A program made the position numbers and the translations under genes. From Flavobacteriia bacterium (GTDB lineage: Bacteria; Bacteroidota; Bacteroidia; Flavobacteriales_D; Crocinitomicaceae): 20,831 nucleotides of DNA. The DNA lies in assembly GCA_009925805.1 (NCBI GenBank), contig RFQF01000014.1, positions 1 through 20,831 of the forward strand. The letters are read 5' to 3'. Position 1 is the stretch's first letter; every line of letters begins with the position of its first letter. This document shows, piece after piece, positions 6,917-14,900 of this stretch. The notes beneath the pieces were generated by a model. It had not been told where the DNA came from. It searched no databases and saw only the letters and a program-made list of their open reading frames with translations.

Positions 6917-8224
6917 ATGAGTAATAATCGATGGTTTTCAATGTTAGTTCTTTCCGTTATAGTTCTTGCCTTGGGATTCGTTGTTTTTCTGGATTTCCGA
7001 TCACCTAAAAATATGGAGTTATCAACGGAAGCAACCTCTTCCTTGAAGGGTTTAGGTTGTATATTGAATAACAATAAGTTACAAAAGGAACATTTGTTCC
7101 AGTTTACAAAAAAATCTGGAGGTATATCCGTTATGAATAATACCATGTTATCATCTTACTCCCTAGAGGACTACCTTCCCGAAATTGGAGACCAAGGAGA
7201 CGTAGGTTCCTGTGTAGGTTGGGCCACAGCGTATTATGGATTGACCATTGTGAAGCGGCTTGAACATGGAAAGGATTACCCAGCGTTTTCGCCACTGAGT
7301 GTTTTCAATCGTTTTTGCTATTTAAAGAAATTTGATCCTTGTAATGGTGGCTCGTACATTGATGGCTGCCTTAGTTTATTAGTTACTAAAGGATGCCCAT
7401 TGGTTGAAGAATATGATAAACCGAATTGCAGCGTTGACGCCAACACCAAGCGCTACAACGATTGTTTATTCAGTTTTGAACGACTTCAACAAAATAATGT
7501 CAATCAATTAAAATTATCCTTGGCAAACAATTGTCCTGTAGTGATCGGACTAGAAGTTTTTCAAGGTGGACTTGGTAATACTTTAAATTCGAAATTTTTG
7601 GATTCCAATGGAGTTGCGAAGATGGAGATTTTTAGAAACTCCAGATATCCCGTTGGAGGTCACGCTTTATGCATTGTTGGGTACGACGACCAACTTGGGG
7701 GTGGAGCTTTTAAAATCGCTAATAGTTGGGGGAAAAATTGGGGCAAATCGGGTTTCTTTTGGTTGCGTTACCGGGATTTGGATATGGTTCGCTGTGCGTA
7801 TTCGTTAATGCCTAATAGTTTATTGATTAATAAGGAAACGAAGTTTTTGTTCAAGACATTAGCGTTGAGTATTACGAATGAAACTGCCAAGAATCAATAT
7901 GTCGCAGTGGGTTACGAAGTAAACCAAGGGATAGAAACAAAAGGCTGGTTTTTAATTGAAGCGGGCATGTCAAGAGTCATTAATATTGCTCCAAGAAAGT
8001 CCAATAGTGTCTATTACATCACCATGGACGAAAATGGGACTATTCAGGATGGAAGTGACAAAAGTTTGTCGTTAAAAATGAAATCTTTTGATATATCTGC
8101 CTCTGATGAGGCGAACAGCGAAGTAAGTAAACACGCATTTTCCTTATGGATTCCTTCCAACAAAAAGCAGATCCAAGCAATGAAAATTACTGGAAGCAGC
8201 AAAGTACAACTTTCGGAAAATTAA
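6917..8224 (+). CDS. Membrane-anchored papain-like (C1) cysteine peptidase
   Basis: A 435-residue protein. Residues 9-27 form a single hydrophobic segment with no obvious signal peptidase site, suggesting an N-terminal membrane anchor with the rest outside the cytoplasm. The papain-type active site is complete: Q93 of the oxyanion hole and nucleophile C99 in QGDVGSCVGWA, H249 in GGHALCIVGYDD, and N269 in IANSWGKNWGKSGFFWLRY. Further Cys residues (134, 142, 151, 160, 171, 183, 206) could form disulfides. The inhibitory propeptide typical of papains would have to lie in residues 28-85; no ERFNIN-type motif was seen. About 140 residues follow the catalytic domain, beta-rich in appearance and unassigned. 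The start at 6917 was preferred over the frame's first ATG (6875), which would overlap the WG-repeat gene's upstream region and put polar residues before the anchor. It is divergent from the WG-repeat gene. Confidence 0.87.
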   Translation: MSNNRWFSMLVLSVIVLALGFVVFLDFRSPKNMELSTEATSSLKGLGCILNNNKLQKEHLFQFTKKSGGISVMNNTMLSSYSLEDYLPEIGDQGDVGSCVGWATAYYGLTIVKRLEHGKDYPAFSPLSVFNRFCYLKKFDPCNGGSYIDGCLSLLVTKGCPLVEEYDKPNCSVDANTKRYNDCLFSFERLQQNNVNQLKLSLANNCPVVIGLEVFQGGLGNTLNSKFLDSNGVAKMEIFRNSRYPVGGHALCIVGYDDQLGGGAFKIANSWGKNWGKSGFFWLRYRDLDMVRCAYSLMPNSLLINKETKFLFKTLALSITNETAKNQYVAVGYEVNQGIETKGWFLIEAGMSRVINIAPRKSNSVYYITMDENGTIQDGSDKSLSLKMKSFDISASDEANSEVSKHAFSLWIPSNKKQIQAMKITGSSKVQLSEN

Positions 8225-8419
8225 CCCATACTTCCTACTAACCAAAATTTCTCTGGATAAATTAAAGGTTATTTTTAAGCACTTTCCTTAGCGGTGGATT
8301 AAACATATTACCATTAACGGATGCACATAAGGCTTTATGTTACGCTAATAACTCAAAATCACTGGCAAATTTCTCGGTTATAAAAATATGCTCTTGGTAT
8401 TGCGAAATTAGGCTTCTTC

Positions 8420-11023
8420 TTATTTTTTCTCCAATTCGATGATACGCGCCTTCAGCGCCTCAATTTCCAATTCCTGGGCTTTGATGGCTTCAACCAATAC
8501 AGGAATCACCTCAATATAACCTACTGTTTTCAAGGTTTCATGACCCTTCGTAGAAGGATTCAATCGCGTTGAATAGTAAGGGATATTCTTGGTTTTCACA
8601 ATCTCTGGCATAACTTGTTCTACTTCTTGCGCAATGAAACCATACGTTGTCCCTTCTTTTAACCCTAAGCCAGCGTATTCGTCTAATTTGTGCTCGTAGG
8701 TTACGCCTCGTAAACCTTTAATAATATCAAGCGGTTTGTTAATGGTCTGAATGTTTTTCTTGATTTTTTGGTCGGAGGCAGATCCAAAATATCCCGTGTA
8801 ACCAAGATCATTTAAGAAAAGTCCGCCCCAACCAGCACCGGCCGATGGCAGACTACCAATAACACCGCACGCACTGGTATTTGAACTTGATCCTCTTACG
8901 CCTGAGCTGCTTCCGGATGTTCCTGCATGCTCACCTTGCACTGCTGCGTATGCCGTGGCATTTCCAGCAAAAATATATCCATATAGACCTGACCCATCGT
9001 TCGATGAATAACCGTTAATACACCACGGCAAGGTAGCTGTTGATACCCCGCCAACAAGGTCTCCCGTGAAATTGCCCTGTGCTGTAGATGCCCCAAAAAA
9101 GATCTCTCCCGTGTTGGCAAAGCGAGCACGCAGCGAATTGTTGGCATAAATATCAAAATTGTAATTTCCAAGTGTTCCTACAAGTAAACCTGCACTTGAA
9201 GTATTTCCACCAATCAATAAAGCCTTAGCAGTAGAATTCACGGTTTGCGGAGCGGTAGTCACCGTGGTTAAAGTACCGTCTCCAGTAAAATTACTCGAAG
9301 AAATGGTCCACGTAGGTCCCTGTGCACCTGTCGCACCTGTTGGCCCAGCCGGCCCTTGTGCGCCCGTCGCACCAGCAGGTCCTGTCGCACCTGCAGGTCC
9401 TTGTGGGCCAGCTGCACCTGTTGGCCCTTGTAGACCAGTGGCACCCGTAGCTCCGGCGGGGCCAGTTGCGCCCGTTAATCCCGTAGGACCTTGTGCACCC
9501 GTAGGACCGGCAGGACCCGTTGCTCCTTGAGGACCCACCAAGGAAGTGCCATTAGGCCAAGTACCATTCGCTTTTGGACCATAGAGCATGTTCGTAGCCG
9601 TATTGATGTAAAAATCTCCGTTCGTTCCTACTGCGTTCGTAGGGGCCACGATGCCATTGAGTACCGCAGTACCGTTGGTTCCTGATGTTCCTTGCGGGCC
9701 CGTAGCACCTTGCGGTCCCGTAGCACCCGTGGGTCCAGCGGGTCCTGTGGGTCCTGTGGCTCCTGTTAATCCTGTAGCTCCTTGCGGGCCAGTAGCTCCT
9801 GTTGGACCTGCAGGTCCAGTGGCTCCTGTTAATCCTGTTGCACCTTGGGGGCCTGCAGCTCCCGTTGGCCCAGCCGGTCCTGCCGGACCCGTTGCACCTG
9901 CAGGGCCCGTAGCGCCGAGTAAGGAAACTCCGGCAGGCCATGTTCCGTTAGCTTTGGGTCCAAATAATTGGTTCGTGGCTGTGTTGATGTAAAAATCACC
10001 GTTGTTTCCTACGGCGTTAGTGGGGTTAACGACGCCATTTAGCATCGAGGTACCTGCGGGTCCTGCTACGCCGGTAGCTCCTGTTGGACCCGCCGGTCCT
10101 GCCGGACCTGTGGCGCCAGCTGGCCCTGTAGCCCCTGCTGGCCCTTGTAAACCTGTTGCTCCCGTTGGCCCAGCTGGTCCTGCCGGACCCGTTGCACCTG
10201 CAGGGCCCGTAGCGCCGAGTAAGGAAACTCCAGCAGGCCATGTTCCGTTGGCTTTAGGTCCAAATAATTGATTCGTGGCTGTGTTGATGTAAAAATCACC
10301 GTTGTTTCCTACGGCGTTAGTGGGGTTAACTACGCCATTAAGCATCGAGGTACCTGCTGGACCGGCTACGCCGGTAGCTCCTGTTGGACCCGCTGGTCCT
10401 GCTGGACCTGTAGCTCCTGCTGGACCTGTGGCTCCTGCTGGACCAGCCACACCCGCAGATCCTTGTGCACCTTGAATGTTTCCCGTAAGAATCCAAGTCG
10501 TAGAACTGGATTTGTAATACACATCTCCTGTTTGCGTATTCAGGTAAAAATCTCCCATCGTTCCCAAGGCGGAGGCAGGAACAGTAGTACCGTAGCGCCA
10601 TTGGTTTAATTGCACTCCCGCAGATTTAGCATAAAGCGCATAGGGTGCGCTCATCAAACGTTGAGATCCGTAATCTACGTAATTGGTTCCGTTCGCAAAA
10701 TCTACGCCTAGGCTCACCCAATAATTCCCGGTTGACCAGTTAATACTAGGAAAAGTTCCAAGGATAACAGTACCCTGACCAATGACCATATTCACCATTC
10801 CAAAATTGGAAGTAGTCACTGATTGTCGTTCGGCGTATACTACCGTACCTGTAGCCGAGTTCTGTTTTATTTGAACACGAATAGCCACTAAGGAATTCGT
10901 GACTAAAGTTCCATCCGTTTTTCGAATAACCGCCTGATAATTAATTCCTTCTGGCGCTTGTGCAAGCAATCCAAAGCTGAAAGTAAGAAAAAGACCCAAG
11001 CAAAATAAGTGTAGTAGTCGCAT
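8420..11023 (-). CDS. Exported collagen-like protein with C-terminal S74 intramolecular chaperone domain
   Basis: An 867-residue protein. A signal peptide (residues 1-22, ending LLAQ) precedes a conserved N-terminal domain (about 23-180, starting APEGINYQAVIR). The Gly-X-Y stalk spans about 185-570, rich in GATGPAGPAGPTGA-type triplets and interrupted three times by a module of about 45 residues with NGDFYINTATNQLFGPKANGTW. Then comes a Ser/Gly-rich beta region (571-749), and an S74 peptidase/chaperone domain whose S750-D-Q-K-I-K755 gives the Ser-Lys dyad of phage endosialidase tailspikes. It ends with VPVLVEAIKAQE-type helix and a charged coiled coil. By family, the S74 domain trimerises the fibre and then cuts itself off. 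The product is probably a trimeric surface fibre. No T9SS sorting domain is present, so its final export step is unknown. It has its own promoter-like motif upstream. Confidence 0.88.
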   Translation of the reverse strand: MRLLHLFCLGLFLTFSFGLLAQAPEGINYQAVIRKTDGTLVTNSLVAIRVQIKQNSATGTVVYAERQSVTTSNFGMVNMVIGQGTVILGTFPSINWSTGNYWVSLGVDFANGTNYVDYGSQRLMSAPYALYAKSAGVQLNQWRYGTTVPASALGTMGDFYLNTQTGDVYYKSSSTTWILTGNIQGAQGSAGVAGPAGATGPAGATGPAGPAGPTGATGVAGPAGTSMLNGVVNPTNAVGNNGDFYINTATNQLFGPKANGTWPAGVSLLGATGPAGATGPAGPAGPTGATGLQGPAGATGPAGATGPAGPAGPTGATGVAGPAGTSMLNGVVNPTNAVGNNGDFYINTATNQLFGPKANGTWPAGVSLLGATGPAGATGPAGPAGPTGAAGPQGATGLTGATGPAGPTGATGPQGATGLTGATGPTGPAGPTGATGPQGATGPQGTSGTNGTAVLNGIVAPTNAVGTNGDFYINTATNMLYGPKANGTWPNGTSLVGPQGATGPAGPTGAQGPTGLTGATGPAGATGATGLQGPTGAAGPQGPAGATGPAGATGAQGPAGPTGATGAQGPTWTISSSNFTGDGTLTTVTTAPQTVNSTAKALLIGGNTSSAGLLVGTLGNYNFDIYANNSLRARFANTGEIFFGASTAQGNFTGDLVGGVSTATLPWCINGYSSNDGSGLYGYIFAGNATAYAAVQGEHAGTSGSSSGVRGSSSNTSACGVIGSLPSAGAGWGGLFLNDLGYTGYFGSASDQKIKKNIQTINKPLDIIKGLRGVTYEHKLDEYAGLGLKEGTTYGFIAQEVEQVMPEIVKTKNIPYYSTRLNPSTKGHETLKTVGYIEVIPVLVEAIKAQELEIEALKARIIELEKK
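9859..10440. repeat. 300-bp tandem duplication inside the collagen-like gene
   Basis: Bases 9859-10140 and 10159-10440 align without gaps at a period of exactly 300 bases, with about 18 differences over 282 positions by hand comparison. Each copy encodes one globular insert plus its flanking Gly-X-Y run, so the stalk was lengthened in frame by 100 residues. A more diverged third unit lies at about 9538-9690. Confidence 0.85.
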
Positions 11024-11045
11024 GATAAAATTTTTTTCTAAATTA

Positions 11046-11053
11046 CAAACTTA
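11046..11053 (-). promoter_or_regulatory. Candidate -7 promoter element for the S74 collagen-like gene
   Basis: The minus strand reads TAAGTTTG, an exact TAnnTTTG match, 22 bases upstream of the ATG at 11023. It falls in the 93-base gap after the M28 gene, suggesting this collagen-like gene can be transcribed apart from the two genes upstream. No clear -33 TTG was found. Confidence 0.4.
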
Positions 11054-11116
11054 TTTTATGTTAGGGAAGAAAATACGTTCGAATTAACCACCAAAACCGT
11101 TAATTTAACAATAGCG

Positions 11117-11986
11117 TCACTTTTCCATGTTGGGCCAACCTTCTTGAAGTAACGAACTAAAATACGTCAATTGGTTTTTAAGTCCAATATAATTGATGTA
11201 GCTTGCTTGATCGCTTGTTTTATGATAGTCCAAATGCAATCCAGTAGTATAGGTGAGACATGGAACTTGAAGGAAGTGTTTTGTATCCAGCATGTTAACG
11301 CGCTCTTCGGAGGATTGGATGATTTTAAAATCGAAACGTTCAGCCGAAAGAGGAACGGTGGTATTGGACGAAACGTAAAGCACCGGATTTAAGCTATCCA
11401 TGCGGCCAATCATGTCAAAATTTAACATACCCGCTAATTTTTTCCAGCGGTGCCTCCAGTGTTTTGAAAGGAATTCCGACCCCTTCAACCCGATTTCATG
11501 ACCAGTTAAGGCTACGAACAAATAATTCAGGTTAGTTGTGGGCTGATGTACTAAGATATTGTGCAACATAATGAGCATTGCTACGCCCGAGGCATTATCA
11601 TCGGCACCCGGATGGACCGCGTGATTTCCAGGTGATTTAGACAATTCTCCACCGAATCCCAAATGATCGATGTGGGCAGTGATTAGTACAGTTTCTTTCG
11701 CATGCCGGTCGATGAAAGCACAATACATCTCGCTTTTTACCTGGAGCGTTGCGTCATTAACATAGTGGAAACACAGTTTTTTCAGGGAAGAAGCAGGGTG
11801 TAGTTGACTGCAAAAATACTGGTTGGAACGCTGTTGTCCCAAGGAACCGTCGGACCTTCCTTGCATGGTGTCACTGCTAAGCACGGTTACGTGTAGACGA
11901 AATTCCTCTATAATGCGGTCGGATGATTGTGCAAAAGCAGCCTGCGTTAAACAGACACCGAGTAGGATACCAAGAACCTGAATCAA
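11117..11986 (-). CDS. M28-family metallopeptidase-like protein with atypical active site
   Basis: A 289-residue exported protein (signal peptide residues 1-20, ending AFAQ). The co-catalytic zinc framework of M28 aminopeptidases is present: H105 and D107 in AHIDHLG, bridging D129 in GADDNASG, E164, D191 in NFDMIGR, and H255 in DYHKTSD. The general-base Glu that normally precedes the zinc-binding Glu is replaced by His: the segment reads ALTGHEIGLKGS (H163-E164), where GEE or AEE is usual. I checked the codon directly (CAT). It may therefore have altered or no peptidase activity, or belong to a variant subgroup. It begins 8 bases after the stop of the upstream collagen-like gene, so they are probably co-transcribed. 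Substrate unknown. It is shorter than many M28 proteins and lacks a PA domain. Confidence 0.82.
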   Translation of the reverse strand: MIQVLGILLGVCLTQAAFAQSSDRIIEEFRLHVTVLSSDTMQGRSDGSLGQQRSNQYFCSQLHPASSLKKLCFHYVNDATLQVKSEMYCAFIDRHAKETVLITAHIDHLGFGGELSKSPGNHAVHPGADDNASGVAMLIMLHNILVHQPTTNLNYLFVALTGHEIGLKGSEFLSKHWRHRWKKLAGMLNFDMIGRMDSLNPVLYVSSNTTVPLSAERFDFKIIQSSEERVNMLDTKHFLQVPCLTYTTGLHLDYHKTSDQASYINYIGLKNQLTYFSSLLQEGWPNMEK

Positions 11987-11994
11987 AAACGCAA

Positions 11995-14900
11995 CTATTT
12001 TTTAGGTTGTTTATCGGTCACTAACTGCGCTGGAATATTTCCGAATTGCAAGTTTTTGCCATCCCACCACATGCCAAGGCCGTTTCGTTCTTTGAGGTTG
12101 TCATTGAATAGCATTTGGTCAATGTTTCGCTCAAAATTAGCTTTGGTAACCGTTTTTAGAGCGGGATCTTCCGAGAAAGTACGGTTACCCACAGCAATCC
12201 ATGTAAAGGACACCTGGTGATTACCGTTTTGAAGTTCCTTCACCGTAAATCCATCTTTTGTTATTTCGGCAAGATAAAGACCATTGCAATTGCCGGTTGG
12301 CGTTACTGTTACCGTAGGAATTTCACCTAAGGCATTAACAAATACTTTCCCAAAAGGAATAAAACAAGTTCCATTCACCAAATTCCCCTTCCCGTTGTCG
12401 TAAATTTTCGGTGATTCGGAGCTCATTGCATAAAGCGGTGTTTTTGTTCCATCCAAATTACCTGTAAGTTCAATATTCTTCCCGTAAGTATAGGTGTTCC
12501 CGGAGTTATAGGTGGCAAAAAATTCTCCTTTATTTATCAATCCAATTACTTCGCCGCGATTTACCGCCCCTGCTACCCCTCCAAAGAATCCACCACCAAT
12601 GCCTACCATTTCTTTTTGGGTTAATAAACCGCCTCCTGAAGCATAGGCAGCTGACCCGTAAACGCCGTAGGAGTTGGAAGCACTATTTTTGTAGCCTAGC
12701 GATCCCCAATAAGTACCTGACCAATAGGCGCCAAGGGTGCCTCCGCAGCGCGTGTAGTCATTCCAATTATACCCTGCTGCGCCAAAAGAATATAAATCTC
12801 CCCAATAATTGAAACCTGCGGTGGCTGAGTTTGAGGTAGTATTCGAATAGCCTGTACCATCGTTTTGGCTGTCACGATTTCGGTAGGCATACATGGAATG
12901 TTGTCCATCTCCATTGGCTGTAAGTTGGGTTCTGTAGACATACAATTGCGCATTTAATTGCGGAGAAGCGTTGATCCCAAGCGAGGTGCCATCGTCTTGG
13001 ATCATGGAATTTCCTAGTGAAGTGGAAGAAATAAATTTAGGTACATAGTTGGTCGTGCCGTTCGCGCCGCTCGGCCCTTGGGGCCCTTGAGGTCCAGTAG
13101 GTCCTTGGGGTCCCGATGGTCCTTGGGGTCCCGTCGATCCTGCGGGACCCGTGGCACCTGTAGGTCCTTGAGGTCCTTGCGCACCTGTAGATCCGATTGG
13201 GCCCGTCGCTCCTGCGGGACCTGTTGCCCCTATGATGGAAACTCCGGCGGGCCAAGTACCGTTGGCTTTAGGACCGAATAAGAAATTCGTGGCCGTATTA
13301 ATGTAAAAATCTCCGTTGTTTCCAACACCATTTGCAGGGTTAACGTTTCCATTCAACATGGAAGTCCCTGTCAATCCTTGTATCCCTTGTATTCCTTGTA
13401 TTCCTTGTATTCCTTGAGGTCCAGTGGCTCCTTGGGGTCCCGTCGCACCAATCAGGGAAACACCGTTGGGCCACGTTCCATTGGCTTTAGGACCAAACAG
13501 CAGGTTGGCGGCTGTATTAATATAGAAATCACCGTTGTTTCCGATCCCGTTGCTGGGATTAATCACGCCATTCAACATGGACGTTCCTGTCAATCCTTGA
13601 ATTCCCTGGGGTCCTTGAGGGCCGGTTGCCCCTGTGGCTCCTTGGGGACCTGTAGCTCCCGTTAAACCTTGTGGACCCGTAGCGCCCGTTAAACCTTGGG
13701 GACCTGTAGCTCCTGTTAGACCTTGCGGTCCCGTAGGGCCTGTTAGTCCTTGTGGACCTTGTGGACCCGTTGCACCGGTTAATCCAATAGGTCCTTGCGG
13801 CCCGGTAGCACCTTGCGGCCCTACCAATCCCATGGGGCCCTGAAGACCTTGCGGACCCGTTAACCCTTGCGGACCAACCAAGGATACACCTGCTGGCCAA
13901 GAACCGTTGGCTTTGGGTCCGAATAATTCATTGGTTTGTGTGTTGATATAAAAATCCCCGTTGTTTCCCACCAAGGTTGAAGGACTGTTCATACCGCTTA
14001 ACATGGAAGTCCCTGGTATTCCTTGTGGACCTGTGGGCCCCGCAACGCCCTGAGGCCCTGTTGCTCCAATTGGACCTACAGCACCAATCAATGAAACACC
14101 GTTGGGCCAAGTTCCATTGGCTTTAGGACCGAATAATTCATTGGTTGCCGTATTGATGTAGAAATCCCCGTTGTTACCTGTAATGGTAGAAGGGGCGGAA
14201 ATGCCGTTCAGAATGGAGGTACCTGCAGGCCCCTGAACACCTGTCGGGCCTATTGGACCTGGTGATCCTTGTGGGCCGGTGGAACCTTGTGGACCGGTCG
14301 CGCCAACTAAGGAAACTCCAACAGGCCAAGTACCGTTGGCTTTCGGGCCAAATAAGAGGTTGGTCGCTGTGTTGATGTAAAAGTCGCCGTCATTTCCAGT
14401 AAGGTTTGTAGGATTGACGATGCCATTCAACATGGAGGTTCCAGTTAACCCTTGCACGCCTTGTGGACCCACTGGTCCTACCGGTCCCGTGGCTCCGGTC
14501 AATCCTTGTGGGCCTGTGGCTCCTGCTGGGCCTGTGGCTCCTGCGTTTCCTTGAGGGCCTTTTATGTTCCCGGTTAACGTCCATGTTGTGGTGTTCGATT
14601 TATAGTATACATCGCCTGTGGTCGTATTTAAGTAAAAATCGCCCATGGAACCTAAAGCGGATGCAGGAACCGTGGTGCCATAGCGCCATTGGTTTAATTG
14701 AACGCCCGCTGTTTTAGCGTACAATGCATAAGGCGTGCTCATGAGACGTTGCGAACCGTAATCTACATAATTGGTTCCGTTGGCAAAATCTACCGCGAGG
14801 TTTACCCAATAATTTCCAGTGGACCAGTTGATGGTGGAAAAGGTCCCCGAAAGAACGGTACCCTGACCTATCACCAAATTGACTAAACCAAAATTGGAGG

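Noticed and set aside
8324..8341. Inverted repeat ACATAA-GGCT-TTATGT in the gap between the C1 peptidase and S74 collagen-like genes
   Set aside because: A six-base AT-rich stem with no following T-run is too weak to call a terminator. The rest of this 195-base gap shows nothing I can support.
9264..10609. Several plus-strand and alternate-frame open frames rich in GPVAPVGPAGP or in Arg/Ser/Tyr
   Set aside because: They are antisense or out-of-frame readings of the Gly-X-Y coding repeats, whose GC-rich triplets lack stops in other frames.
8420..11023. Prophage tail-fibre locus as explanation for the S74 collagen-like gene
   Set aside because: No phage structural, lysis or integrase genes are present, the protein has a Sec signal peptide, and a non-S74 paralog lies nearby.
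13376..13747. Regular short repeats considered as a CRISPR array
   Set aside because: Periods of 9 and 27 bases with no unique spacers, and in-frame coding for collagen triplets explains them fully.
13037..13900. Alternate-frame open frames in the second collagen-like gene
   Set aside because: Same cause: repeated Gly-X-Y codons keep other frames open. The true frame carries signal peptide, conserved inserts and tail.
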